From: an uncultured Collinsella sp.
GTDB lineage: Bacteria; Actinomycetota; Coriobacteriia; Coriobacteriales; Coriobacteriaceae
NCBI GenBank assembly: GCA_959602645.1
Contig: CAUGTZ010000010.1
Location: forward strand, 1 to 64,000
Length of the DNA: 64,000 nt
Direction: 5' to 3'
Below are positions 1 to 7,822 of this stretch, one piece after another. Under the pieces are notes generated by a model. The model saw nothing but the letters and a program-made list of their open reading frames with translations, made no database searches and was not told the DNA's origin. The number at the start of each line of letters is the position of its first letter. Position 1 is the first letter of the stretch. The position numbers and the translations under genes were made by a program.

Positions 1-155
1 GCCGCGCGGCAAGGAGATATATTGCCAGACCGGAGGGGCCCCGGGGGCGGGAATCTGGGCGTACACATTTCCTACACATCTTGGGATCCGACTAACGTTT
101 GCCAGCCGTTACCTACCGCTCGCCGAGCATCTCTTTATATAAGGCAGTCTCATGG
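1..155. other. Non-coding region at window edge
   Basis: No convincing gene is visible here. The stretch lies downstream of the minus-strand phosphohexomutase gene and opens with the 10-bp palindrome GCCGCGCGGC. It contains a G/C-rich block (about 30-52) and two TATATA-type hexamers that are unusual in such GC-rich DNA. No hairpin followed by a T tract was found, so no terminator is called. Confidence 0.4.
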
Positions 156-1556
156 TTAAAGCGGATACGTCCCCCTAGCTAAAGCACAGCCAGCATCGAG
201 CAACTCATCACGTTCTTCCACCGAGAACCCCTCGGCGTAGACGCGCACCACTGGTTCGGTCCCGCTAGGACGGACCAGCAGCCACGTGTCATCCTCGAAT
301 GCCAAACGCAATCCATCCATATGACTAACGTTTTGCGGCACCTTGCCACAAATCGACTTGGGGTTTACGCCCGGCAGCAGGGTTCGTAACGTTTCGGCAT
401 CTTCGGCCTCAAGGCGCAAATCGCGTCGACCGTAACTCGTCTTACCAAAACTGTCCTCGAGTTGGTCGACCAGAACGCCCAAAGGCGCGTCCGTCTTTGC
501 CATAAGCTCACACAGAACCAGACAGGCGAGGATTCCATCGCGCTCGGGCATATGCGCGGCGATGCCGATACCACCGGCTTCTTCGCCGCCTATGAGGACG
601 CCGCCCTTCTTCATCTCCGCCGCTATATATTTGAAACCGACTGGTTTGACGGTCACGCGGCAGCCAAGCGCCTCGGCAATGCGACGCACGAGCGTCGAGC
701 ATGAAAGATTGACGACGACGCGCCCCTCCAAATTACGAAATTGAACCAAGTCGCCCAAAACGAGCGCCATGATCTGATGCGGATGTATATATCTGCCGCG
801 CTCGTCAACCGCGCCGATACGGTCGGCGTCGCCGTCGGTCACCAGGCCAGCGCAAGCTCCGTCCTCGATAACCGTGCGCTCGCAAGCGTCCACCCACGGC
901 TCAACGGGGTCGGGGCAGATATCTTCTTGGTCAGACGCCTGCCCGGCGTGAATCTCGTGCACCTCAACGCCAAGCTCGCGCAGCAAGTCGGCTAGATAGC
1001 CCTGGGCTGCGCCGCCCATGGGATCGACAACCACGCGCAGGTGCGCGGCGCGGATGGCTTCGGCATCGACAAATGATGCCACCGCCTGCATATAGTCAGG
1101 AATGATATCCGCGGTGCGATATTGCCCCTCGATCCCCATTGGCTCGGGAGCCATGGTCTCTTCGAGCTCTTCGATGACATCCTGGTTGGCGGTCGAGCCG
1201 TCACCCATGCGAATCTTGAGGCACAGATAACCCTGCGGATGATGGGACCCCGTCACCATGAGCGCGCCGCACGCCTCACCGTCATAAGCCGCCGCCCACG
1301 TAAGGGCAGGGGTCGGAACAGGTCGCGAAGCGAGCACGGCGTCCAGCCCGTGCGCTGCTAGCACGCCCGCCGCAAGCTCAGCGAACTCGCGCGCCAGGGG
1401 CCGGGTGTCGAACCCTATATATACCGTTTTGCCCGGATTGGTCTTTTGCCACAACTCGCCGACGGCATCGGCGATACGGGCAACGTTATCGGCAGTGAAG
1501 TCCTCATCGACGCGAGCGCGCCAACCGTCAGTTCCAAAATGAATTATCGCGCACAC
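156..1556 (-). CDS. Phosphoglucomutase/phosphomannomutase family protein
   Basis: This is an alpha-D-phosphohexomutase of about 466 residues, a cytosolic enzyme moving phosphate between C6 and C1 of a hexose. All four family motifs are visible: catalytic serine in TGSHHP (about residue 104; the usual motif is T-A/G-SHNP), Mg-binding DGDADR (about 241-246), sugar-binding GGEEAGG (about 323-329) and phosphate-binding RPSGTEP (about 429-435). I chose the GTG at 1556 because GAGGTG precedes it and the protein then begins directly with the conserved FGTDGWR. A longer frame opening at 1640 would add 28 residues unlike the family. Whether glucose, mannose or glucosamine phosphate is preferred cannot be told. 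The gene stands alone on the minus strand. Confidence 0.9.
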   Translation of the reverse strand: MCAIIHFGTDGWRARVDEDFTADNVARIADAVGELWQKTNPGKTVYIGFDTRPLAREFAELAAGVLAAHGLDAVLASRPVPTPALTWAAAYDGEACGALMVTGSHHPQGYLCLKIRMGDGSTANQDVIEELEETMAPEPMGIEGQYRTADIIPDYMQAVASFVDAEAIRAAHLRVVVDPMGGAAQGYLADLLRELGVEVHEIHAGQASDQEDICPDPVEPWVDACERTVIEDGACAGLVTDGDADRIGAVDERGRYIHPHQIMALVLGDLVQFRNLEGRVVVNLSCSTLVRRIAEALGCRVTVKPVGFKYIAAEMKKGGVLIGGEEAGGIGIAAHMPERDGILACLVLCELMAKTDAPLGVLVDQLEDSFGKTSYGRRDLRLEAEDAETLRTLLPGVNPKSICGKVPQNVSHMDGLRLAFEDDTWLLVRPSGTEPVVRVYAEGFSVEERDELLDAGCALARGTYPL

Positions 1557-1684
1557 GCGCAGACACCTCACAGTGTTTGGATCATGGTACGCGTGAGGTA
1601 TACCCGCAACACGCACTCGGCAACCTGCCGGCACCAGCATTCACCATTTGGGCAAATGCTGCCGAGGACATGCAAGCAATAAAA

Positions 1685-1709
1685 AAACCGCCCCGTATGG
1701 AGCGGTTTT
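1685..1709 (-). terminator. Rho-independent terminator
   Basis: On the minus strand an AAAACCGC...GCGGTTTT stem with a short loop is followed by a run of T, placed directly after the stop of the homocysteine methyltransferase gene. It ends the dtxR-like/methyltransferase operon. Confidence 0.8.
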
Positions 1710-1714
1710 GCCCT

Positions 1715-2608
1715 TTATATATCGAGCGCCTCGGCCATCGCTGCCGTAGTGATTGCCGTGGTTCCACAGCAACTGCCCACCATTGCGGCGCCGGCATGTC
1801 TCCATTCGATGCATGCGCGCGCGAAAGCTTCGGGATTCTCGTGCCATACGGGGCCATCCTGAGTCTGGACCGGATCGCCTACGTTGGGACGCACCGTGAC
1901 GGGAGTAGTCGCCGATGCAACCATCCTGGGCACCGCCGCATTCGCGGCCGCAAGCGAACAGCAATTAACACCAACCGAGTTTGCGCCGTGTTTTTCGGCG
2001 TACAAAACGGCTGCCTCGATGTTGAGGCCATCGCCCAGCAGGTCGCCTTTATCGTCAACGACAAAACTCACCAGAACAGGCATGCCGTCGGCGGCATCTC
2101 GGACGCCGACAAGCATGGGCTGCAGATTACGGATAGACGTCACCGTCTCGATCAGCAGACCGTCAACACCAGCATTGAGCAAGGCGTGCGCCTGTTCGCG
2201 CGCAATGCCTCGGATTTCACGATACTCGGCAGAGTCCTCGGCAAACCACTCAATACCGATCGGGCCCATCGAGCCCAGCAGTAACTGAGGGTGCGCCTGG
2301 CGGGCATCGTCGACGGCCCCGCGATTGACCTCCGCCACGGACGGCGCAATCTGGTCGTGCTTGAGGGCATAGCTTGATGCCTGAAAGGTATTGGTAATGA
2401 GCACCTGCGCGCCGGCGGCGACATACAAGCGATGGATACGAGAAACGGTCTGCGGCTCTGCCAGATTCCAAAACGCCGGTGGAATGTCGGCGGCATCGTA
2501 CTCACTCAACAGAACACTGCCCATGGGGCCCTGCGCCAACAAGGTCTCGCTCGACAAGCGGCGCGTAAGTTCCTCGGCACCAAAGCGATTGTAATAACTC
2601 GTATCCAT
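1715..2608 (-). CDS. Homocysteine S-methyltransferase family protein
   Basis: This 297-residue protein matches the homocysteine S-methyltransferase fold (MmuM, MetH N-terminal module). Such enzymes pass a methyl group from a donor such as S-methylmethionine to homocysteine to make methionine. The zinc-binding cysteines are visible: one in the GVNCC segment and the C-terminal pair in GSCCGTT. The N-terminal LAQGPMGSVL matches the usual start of the barrel, with G/P in place of the more common DGAMGT. It sits 10 nt behind the DtxR-like regulator gene and is probably co-transcribed. The ATG has a weak ribosome site, since GAGGAA lies inside the end of the upstream gene. The methyl donor cannot be read from sequence. 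Confidence 0.88.
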   Translation of the reverse strand: MDTSYYNRFGAEELTRRLSSETLLAQGPMGSVLLSEYDAADIPPAFWNLAEPQTVSRIHRLYVAAGAQVLITNTFQASSYALKHDQIAPSVAEVNRGAVDDARQAHPQLLLGSMGPIGIEWFAEDSAEYREIRGIAREQAHALLNAGVDGLLIETVTSIRNLQPMLVGVRDAADGMPVLVSFVVDDKGDLLGDGLNIEAAVLYAEKHGANSVGVNCCSLAAANAAVPRMVASATTPVTVRPNVGDPVQTQDGPVWHENPEAFARACIEWRHAGAAMVGSCCGTTAITTAAMAEALDI

Positions 2609-2618
2609 ATATATCCCG

Positions 2619-3041
2619 CTATTCCTCGACGCTGATTCCCTGCTTTTCGAGATAGGCGAGCCAGCGGTTCATCGTGTCCTCGGATAGCGCATGCTCCATC
2701 ATGCAGGCCTCGGAATCGGCTCGCTCAAATTCGACACCGAGCTCCTGAACCAAAAACGTGCGGACGAGGCGATGACGGTACCAGATAGCCGTGCCAACCT
2801 CGCGGCCGCGATCGGTCAGGACTACCTTGCCGTAGTGCGATTGCTCGACAAGCTCGGATGCCTTGAGCGCCGAAACCGCTTTATTGACCGATGCCTTGGA
2901 GACGCCAAGGCGCTGCGCGATGTCGACCGATCGCACGCCGTTGGTTTCCCCCTCTTCGCTTTCAATGCGAACCATGCACTCCAAGTAGTCTTCGTTCGCC
3001 ACCGTCAGATGTAGTTCGCGCGAGCTATTTGTCGTATCCAT
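2619..3041 (-). CDS. DtxR/MntR-family metal-dependent repressor
   Basis: This 140-residue regulator has an N-terminal winged helix (VRSVDIAQRLGVSKASVNKAV) and a dimerisation/metal domain. Likely metal ligands are Asp and Glu of NEDYLE, His of YRHRLV and the C-x-x-E-H cluster in ACMMEH. The Asp resembles manganese-type MntR, whereas the Cys resembles iron-type DtxR, so metal preference is uncertain. The start at 3041 was chosen because AAGGGACGGAAG precedes it; a longer frame adds only seven residues. There is no C-terminal SH3-like domain, as in short MntR proteins. It leads a two-gene operon with the homocysteine methyltransferase and is divergent from pepT, so the shared upstream region may hold its operator. 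Confidence 0.87.
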   Translation of the reverse strand: MDTTNSSRELHLTVANEDYLECMVRIESEEGETNGVRSVDIAQRLGVSKASVNKAVSALKASELVEQSHYGKVVLTDRGREVGTAIWYRHRLVRTFLVQELGVEFERADSEACMMEHALSEDTMNRWLAYLEKQGISVEE

Positions 3042-3161
3042 GATCTTCCGTCCCTTCTGCATTCAATGGCTGATTCTACCCCATCCAAGCGTCGCGGTAT
3101 GCCGTGGCATACCGTGCTAGAGTTCTTGTTGCACACGACGACCAAGATTGGAGCGGTCTTT

Positions 3162-4409
3162 ATGGAAAACACCACCACGAACCCCGATGTCCTCGAGCGC
3201 TTTTTGCGCTACGTCCAGATCAACACGCAGTCCGAGGATGCAAACTGCGACCAGGTACCCTCGAGCGTCGTTCAGTTTGACCTTGCCAACGTGCTGGCTG
3301 AAGAGCTGCGCGAGCTTGGTGCGGAAGATGCCCACGTGACCGAGCATGCCTATGTCTGCGCGCATATCCCCGCAAGTGCGGGCGCTGAGGACAAGCCCGC
3401 CCTTGGCCTGATCGCCCATCTCGACACCACCGAAGTTGCACCGGGCGCCGGCGTGAAGCCGCACATCGTACACTACGAAGGCGGCGACCTGGTCTGCGGC
3501 ACGGTTGACGGTAAGCCCGTTGCCATGAGTACCGCCAAGCTTCCCGCCCTGAACGACCTCGCGGGTGAGGACCTGGTCTGCAGCGATGGCACCACGCTGC
3601 TGGGCGCGGACGACAAGGCAGGCGTCGCCGAGATCATGTCGCTTGTCGCGCGTATCGCTCAGGACCCCTCTCTGCCCCATCCCGCACTCGGCATTTGCTT
3701 CTGCCCTGACGAGGAGATCGGTCACGGAGCCGAGCTGTTGGATATCGATACCTTTGGCTGCAAGTACGCCTACACGGTCGACGGCGGCCCCATCGGCGAG
3801 CTGGAGTGGGAGTGCTTTAACGCCGCCGAGGCGACCATCCGCTTTGAGGGCCAGTCCATCCACCCGGGCGACGCCAAGGGCCGTATGGTCAACGCAGGCA
3901 ATCTGTTCTGCGACTTCAACGCGTTGCTCCCCTACGTGCAGCGCCCGGAGTATACGGAAGGCTACGAGGGCTTTTATCACCTTGAGGGTGTATCTGCGAC
4001 CGTCGATCACGCCACGGCGCGCTATATCGTCCGTGATCACGATGCCGCCAAGTTCCAGCAGAAACTCGACCTTATTGATGCCGCCGCCTCGATGCTCAAC
4101 CAGCGTCTGGGTGAGGAGCGCGTGACGGTCGAGATTAAGCAGCAGTATCGAAATATGGCCGAGATCGTTCGTGACTATCCCGAGCTTATTGATGTTGCCA
4201 AGGAAGCCTACCTTGCCTGCGGCGTTGAGCCCCAAGTGCTGCCGATTCGTGGCGGCACCGACGGCGCTCAGCTGTCGTTCCGCGGTCTGCCCTGCCCCAA
4301 CCTTTCCACCGGCGGCTATTGCTACCACGGCGTCAACGAGTTCGTCCCGGTCAGTTCGCTCGTCAAGATGACCGACGTGCTCCAGGAGCTCGTCGCCCGC
4401 TTTGCATAA
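3162..4409 (+). CDS. pepT: Peptidase T (tripeptide aminopeptidase)
   Basis: This 415-residue M20B metallopeptidase releases N-terminal residues from tripeptides in the cytosol. Two-zinc site motifs appear in order: AHLDTTE, LGADDKAG, CPDEEIGHG (general-base Glu), VDGG and the C-terminal RGGTDGAQLSFRG with GGYCYHG. Length and motif order match PepT closely. The ATG at 3162 has GGAG upstream and gives the usual start NPDVLERFLRYVQINTQS; a frame from 3066 would add a 32-residue leader that does not fit. It is monocistronic, divergent from the DtxR-like regulator, and followed by a strong terminator. Confidence 0.94.
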   Translation: MENTTTNPDVLERFLRYVQINTQSEDANCDQVPSSVVQFDLANVLAEELRELGAEDAHVTEHAYVCAHIPASAGAEDKPALGLIAHLDTTEVAPGAGVKPHIVHYEGGDLVCGTVDGKPVAMSTAKLPALNDLAGEDLVCSDGTTLLGADDKAGVAEIMSLVARIAQDPSLPHPALGICFCPDEEIGHGAELLDIDTFGCKYAYTVDGGPIGELEWECFNAAEATIRFEGQSIHPGDAKGRMVNAGNLFCDFNALLPYVQRPEYTEGYEGFYHLEGVSATVDHATARYIVRDHDAAKFQQKLDLIDAAASMLNQRLGEERVTVEIKQQYRNMAEIVRDYPELIDVAKEAYLACGVEPQVLPIRGGTDGAQLSFRGLPCPNLSTGGYCYHGVNEFVPVSSLVKMTDVLQELVARFA

Positions 4410-4433
4410 GCCTGGCCGCTCAAGCCTAAAAGA

Positions 4434-4472
4434 CAAACCGCCCCGTCCTCTACAGAGGACGGGGCGGTTTTT
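4434..4472 (+). terminator. Rho-independent terminator of pepT
   Basis: A perfect AACCGCCCCGTCCTC...GAGGACGGGGCGGTT stem with a 4-nt loop is followed by TTTTTG, 25 nt after the pepT stop. Confidence 0.9.
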
Positions 4473-4552
4473 GTACAGGGAGTGTCCCTAACTGCCGGCA
4501 GAAAAGGAACGTCCCCAAGTGCCGCAAAATGACGAGATCCACTCTCGCTTTG

Positions 4553-4616
4553 TGGGTAGTCATTGGGGACGTTCTTGTTTGACTAGTCGTTTAAGAACGT
4601 CCCCAATGACTACCCA
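4553..4616. repeat. Inverted repeat with 24-bp perfect arms
   Basis: The arms at 4553-4576 and 4593-4616 are exact complements (core GTCATTGGGGACGTTCTT) around a 16-nt loop that carries GACTAGTC. One arm of the same repeat recurs at 20173-20203, and a partial arm at 26174-26190. In each case it lies just beside a copy of the larger structured element. Confidence 0.9.
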
Positions 4617-4633
4617 ACGACTAGTCCGGACCA

Positions 4634-4806
4634 AGGCAACGCCGATGTTTTGGCAACGACAGCGAAAACCCGCCAGAGCGAGCAAGGTGCCTTGAAACGA
4701 GGCGGCATTGATCTTTCGATCATGCCGCCGAAGTTGAAAGGCAGATTGCCGCTCTGGCGGGTTTGCAGCGTCAACTGGTTACGCGGGCTGGTAAGCCCGC
4801 GTAACC
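4634..4806 (+). repeat. Structured repeat element, copy A
   Basis: One of four related elements. The long helix pairs 4666-4679 with 4751-4764 (14 bp, CCCGCCAGAGC core) and an inner helix pairs 4688-4693 with 4738-4743 (TGCCTT/AAGGCA). An apical hairpin spans 4701-4729 and a tail hairpin pairs 4777-4789 with 4794-4806. Conserved unpaired blocks are AGCGAAAA, GAGCAAGG and GATTGCC. The tail hairpin ends one base before the stop codon of the minus-strand LCP gene. The strand given is only the reading direction used for comparison; the functional strand is unknown. Confidence 0.8.
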
Positions 4807-6042
4807 CTAATAATTGGCTTCGTAGCCGTTGCCGTCGCCGGTGGGCTCTTCGTAGTAGTCCGAATCGCTCGAATCGCTTGAGCCATCGGAATCGTCAGAG
4901 CTGACCGATGAGGTTGCGGTACCGTTTGCGTAGTCGTCAGACATGTTGTTGTTCAGGTCGCCGATCGTAGAGCTGGAACCGTCGGAAAGACCCATGGTGT
5001 TGGGACCCTTGGGATCCTTGCCGGCGTCGACACGGGCCATCATTTCCTTAAGCTCGTCTTCGTAGACAAAGACATAGCTCACGCCGTCGATCATGGTGCT
5101 GTCGTCGGCGTACGAGGGCAGGTTGGCCGAGTAGATACCGTCGACATCCATACCGCGCATGGCATTGACCGTAGCCACGATATCCTGAACGCTCATATCG
5201 GTTACGAGCATATCGGACAGCGAATTAACCAGGCCAAAGATCTTCGTGGCATCGAAGTTATTGAGAATCTGGTTGGCAAGGGCGCCAAGCACCTGACGCT
5301 GGTGGCGCATGCGCGTGTAATCGCCGTCGGCATAGGTGTAGCGGCAGCGGGCATAGGTAAGGGCGGTGGCACCGTCCATATGCTGTTGGCCAGCGGTAAT
5401 CTTAATATCCAGGTGCTCGGGGTCGTCAACATCATCGGTTGCGTTAATGTCGATACCGCCAACCGAATCAATCAGCGCCTGCATACCGTCGAAGCTGACC
5501 TCGGCATAGTGGGAAATCTGAACACCGCACAGCTCGTTGACCGCCTCGACCATGGCCTCGGCGCCGCCAACGGTATGGCAGGCGTTGATCTTCATGGTCT
5601 CGCCCTTGTACTCGACCTTGGTGTCGCGCGGAACGGAAATGAGCGTCGCCTGCTTTTGCGTGGGGTCGATGCGTGCCAGGATAATCGAGTCGGCACGATA
5701 CGTATCCTCGCCCGGACGGCCGTCGGTGCCAAGAAGCAGCACGTAGAACGGATCCTTTGCCTCATCGGTGTCAACCAGAACCCGACGCAGATTGTCGGTA
5801 ATGACATTAGAATCGCCGAGCTTGCCCATAATGGTGGCAAACCACAGGCCGGCAGCGGTAGTGGCACTCAACAGCACGCCAAGCACGACAATGAGCGCGA
5901 CGTGACGAATCGTGTGGCTACGACGACGTTGGCGAGCGCGCTCGGAATAGCGAGCCACGTTATCGCGACTGTAGATCTTGGCCTGCGCACCAGTTGAGGG
6001 TCTTCGGGTGGTGGTATCTGCGAGGGGCTTTTTATTAAACAT
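4807..6042 (-). CDS. LytR-CpsA-Psr (LCP) family cell-wall ligase
   Basis: This 411-residue membrane protein has a basic cytosolic N-terminus, one transmembrane helix (about residues 45-70), an extracellular LCP domain (about 95-250, with LLLGTDGR, RADSIILARIDP and SVPRDTKV) and an acidic serine/aspartate-rich C-terminal tail. LCP enzymes transfer undecaprenyl-linked glycopolymers onto peptidoglycan; the conserved Arg and Asp residues contact the lipid pyrophosphate. The ATG at 6042 follows ACAGG; a TTG two codons earlier is possible. It lies 12 nt behind murA and is probably co-transcribed with it, a sensible pairing of wall precursor and wall attachment. Its substrate polymer is unknown. Confidence 0.9.
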   Translation of the reverse strand: MFNKKPLADTTTRRPSTGAQAKIYSRDNVARYSERARQRRRSHTIRHVALIVVLGVLLSATTAAGLWFATIMGKLGDSNVITDNLRRVLVDTDEAKDPFYVLLLGTDGRPGEDTYRADSIILARIDPTQKQATLISVPRDTKVEYKGETMKINACHTVGGAEAMVEAVNELCGVQISHYAEVSFDGMQALIDSVGGIDINATDDVDDPEHLDIKITAGQQHMDGATALTYARCRYTYADGDYTRMRHQRQVLGALANQILNNFDATKIFGLVNSLSDMLVTDMSVQDIVATVNAMRGMDVDGIYSANLPSYADDSTMIDGVSYVFVYEDELKEMMARVDAGKDPKGPNTMGLSDGSSSTIGDLNNNMSDDYANGTATSSVSSDDSDGSSDSSDSDYYEEPTGDGNGYEANY

Positions 6043-6054
6043 AGGCAACCTGTA

Positions 6055-7338
6055 TTAGTAGATGACGGGATCGGGGACGGTAGCATGCTCGACATGCGCG
6101 CCGAGCGCCTGCAGCTTTTCGACAAACTGCTCGTAGCCGCGCTTGATGTGATGGATAGCCGAAACCTCGGTCGTCCCGTCGGCGATCAAGCCCGCTACGA
6201 CGAGGGCCGCTCCGCCGCGCAGATCGGGCGAGGTAACCTGTGCACCCGAGAAGCCCTTGACGCCATGAATCATGGCATGATGGCTCTCGATACGAATGTC
6301 GGCACCCATGCGCACCAGCTCAGAGGCAAACATAAAGCGATTCTCGAAGATGTTTTCGGTAATAACGGAACTGCCGTCGGCAAGGGCGGAGAGCACCATA
6401 ATCTGCGCCTGCATGTCGGTCGGGAAACCGGGGAACGGAAGCGTCTGGATGTCGACCGGCTTGATACGCTCGGCACGGTTCACATGGACGCCATCCTCGA
6501 CGCGCTCGCAGTCGATACCCATGAGCTCCATCTTCTTGAGCACCATGCCCAAGTGAATGGGGCAAAAGCCCGTGACATCGACACCGCGATCGTCGGCCAT
6601 CAACGCACCGGCAACGATAAAGGTACCGGCCTCGATGCGGTCGCCCACCACGCGATGGGTAACGGGATGGAGCTCTTCCACGCCTTCGATAGTCACGACG
6701 GGCGTACCGGCGCCAACAATCTTGGCGCCCATCTCGTTGAGCATGTTAGCGAGATCGACGATCTCGGGCTCGCGGGCGGCATTGTCGATAACCGTGGTGC
6801 CCTGTGCGCGCACAGAGGCCATGATGAGGTTCTCGGTCGCACCGACGCTGGCGAACTCGAGCGTGACGGTGGTACCGCGCAGACCTTGGGGCGCATTAGC
6901 GTTGATGTAACCGTGGGCGGTATCGAACTCAACGCCCAGGGCCTCAAGACCAAGAATGTGCATATCGATCTTGCGAGCACCCAGGTTGCAGCCGCCCGGC
7001 ATGGCAATTTTGGCGCGATGGAAGCGGCCCAGCAGGGGTCCCATGACGGCGGTGGAAGCGCGCATCTTGGCAACGAGCTCGTAGGGGGCCTCCCATGAAT
7101 CGACCTGAGAGGTATCAATCTCGAGCGTGTGCTCGTCGAGAACATCGATCGTAGCGCCCATGCCCTTGAGCACCTTGCCCATCACGTGGACATCGGAAAT
7201 ATCGGGCACGTTCTGCAGCGTCGTCTTGCCCGGCGCCAGAAGCGTTGCCGCCATGAGTTTGAGCGCGGAGTTCTTGGCGCCCGAGACGGGCACGGAGCCT
7301 CCGATGGCGTGGCCACCCTCAACGCGGATAATATCCAA
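6055..7338 (-). CDS. murA: UDP-N-acetylglucosamine 1-carboxyvinyltransferase
   Basis: MurA, 427 residues, transfers enolpyruvate from PEP to UDP-GlcNAc, the first committed step of peptidoglycan synthesis. The N-terminal SGAKNSALKLMAA, the catalytic-loop cysteine in PGGCNLGARKIDMH (fosfomycin-target Cys type) and the FPTDMQAQ segment are all present. The start codon is TTG, preceded by GAAAGGG. The gene follows the ATP synthase operon, from which it is separated by an inverted repeat with a T run. Confidence 0.96.
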   Translation of the reverse strand: MDIIRVEGGHAIGGSVPVSGAKNSALKLMAATLLAPGKTTLQNVPDISDVHVMGKVLKGMGATIDVLDEHTLEIDTSQVDSWEAPYELVAKMRASTAVMGPLLGRFHRAKIAMPGGCNLGARKIDMHILGLEALGVEFDTAHGYINANAPQGLRGTTVTLEFASVGATENLIMASVRAQGTTVIDNAAREPEIVDLANMLNEMGAKIVGAGTPVVTIEGVEELHPVTHRVVGDRIEAGTFIVAGALMADDRGVDVTGFCPIHLGMVLKKMELMGIDCERVEDGVHVNRAERIKPVDIQTLPFPGFPTDMQAQIMVLSALADGSSVITENIFENRFMFASELVRMGADIRIESHHAMIHGVKGFSGAQVTSPDLRGGAALVVAGLIADGTTEVSAIHHIKRGYEQFVEKLQALGAHVEHATVPDPVIY

Positions 7339-7348
7339 GGTCTACCCT

Positions 7349-7391
7349 TTCAAAAAGCATGCCCGGGGTGGCTGGGCCATCCCGGGCATGA
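7349..7391 (-). terminator. Terminator-like hairpin between atpC and murA
   Basis: On the minus strand a CATGCCCGGG...CCCGGGCATG stem is followed by CTTTTTG. It probably ends or attenuates the ATP synthase transcript before murA. Confidence 0.7.
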
Positions 7392-7426
7392 TGTGTTCGC
7401 AAATGGTCGAACGCTAAATCGTTTGA

Positions 7427-7819
7427 CTATTGGGCAAGCTTGAGCTTACACCATGCGATTTCATTATAGAGGTAGGCGCGGCGTGCATCATCCTCCGACA
7501 AATTACCCAGCTTCTCTTCAAAACCTTGAATATCAGCTTTAAGCTTGTCGGCATCGACGGTCGCCAAATCGCAAGCGCGCTCGGCGAGAACGGTCACGAC
7601 ATCGTCCGCAACCTGGGCATAGCCGCCGGCCACGGCAAACGTGTGGTCGACAGTGCCCATGGCCTTATCGGAAACGCGAACGTAACCGCGGTCGATCGTG
7701 CAAATCTCGCTGGAGTGAGCAGGCAGGACGCCAAACTCGCCATCCGTGGACGGAATCGACACAAACGCAGCGTCGCCCTCATAGGCGCAGCTCACGGGGC
7801 ACACGATGCGGATACGCAT
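7427..7819 (-). CDS. atpC: ATP synthase epsilon subunit
   Basis: This 130-residue F1 epsilon chain has the N-terminal beta sandwich (FGVLPAHS motif) and a C-terminal helical pair (about residues 90-130). It couples rotation of the central stalk to the catalytic head and can inhibit ATP hydrolysis. It is the last gene of the operon, 3 nt behind atpD. Confidence 0.95.
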   Translation of the reverse strand: MRIRIVCPVSCAYEGDAAFVSIPSTDGEFGVLPAHSSEICTIDRGYVRVSDKAMGTVDHTFAVAGGYAQVADDVVTVLAERACDLATVDADKLKADIQGFEEKLGNLSEDDARRAYLYNEIAWCKLKLAQ

Positions 7820-7822
7820 AAC

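Larger units (their letters stand above)
4473..4806. other. Repeat-filled intergenic region between pepT and LCP gene
   Basis: This 334-bp gap lies between convergent genes. It holds, in order, a degenerate GGGAGTGTCCC palindrome (about 4478), a half-site of the GAACGTCCCC arm (about 4507), a 24-bp-arm inverted repeat (4553-4616) and copy A of the covarying structured element (4634-4806). No coding signal is seen. Confidence 0.8.

Noticed and set aside
10..20. AAGGAGATATA, resembling a strong synthetic ribosome-binding site
   Set aside because: No open frame begins after it on the plus strand, so it is taken as chance.
4634..4806. Explaining the structured elements simply as rho-independent terminators
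   Set aside because: The helix is long with conserved internal loops and a second tail hairpin, copy C lacks the T run and copy D does not follow a gene on that strand.
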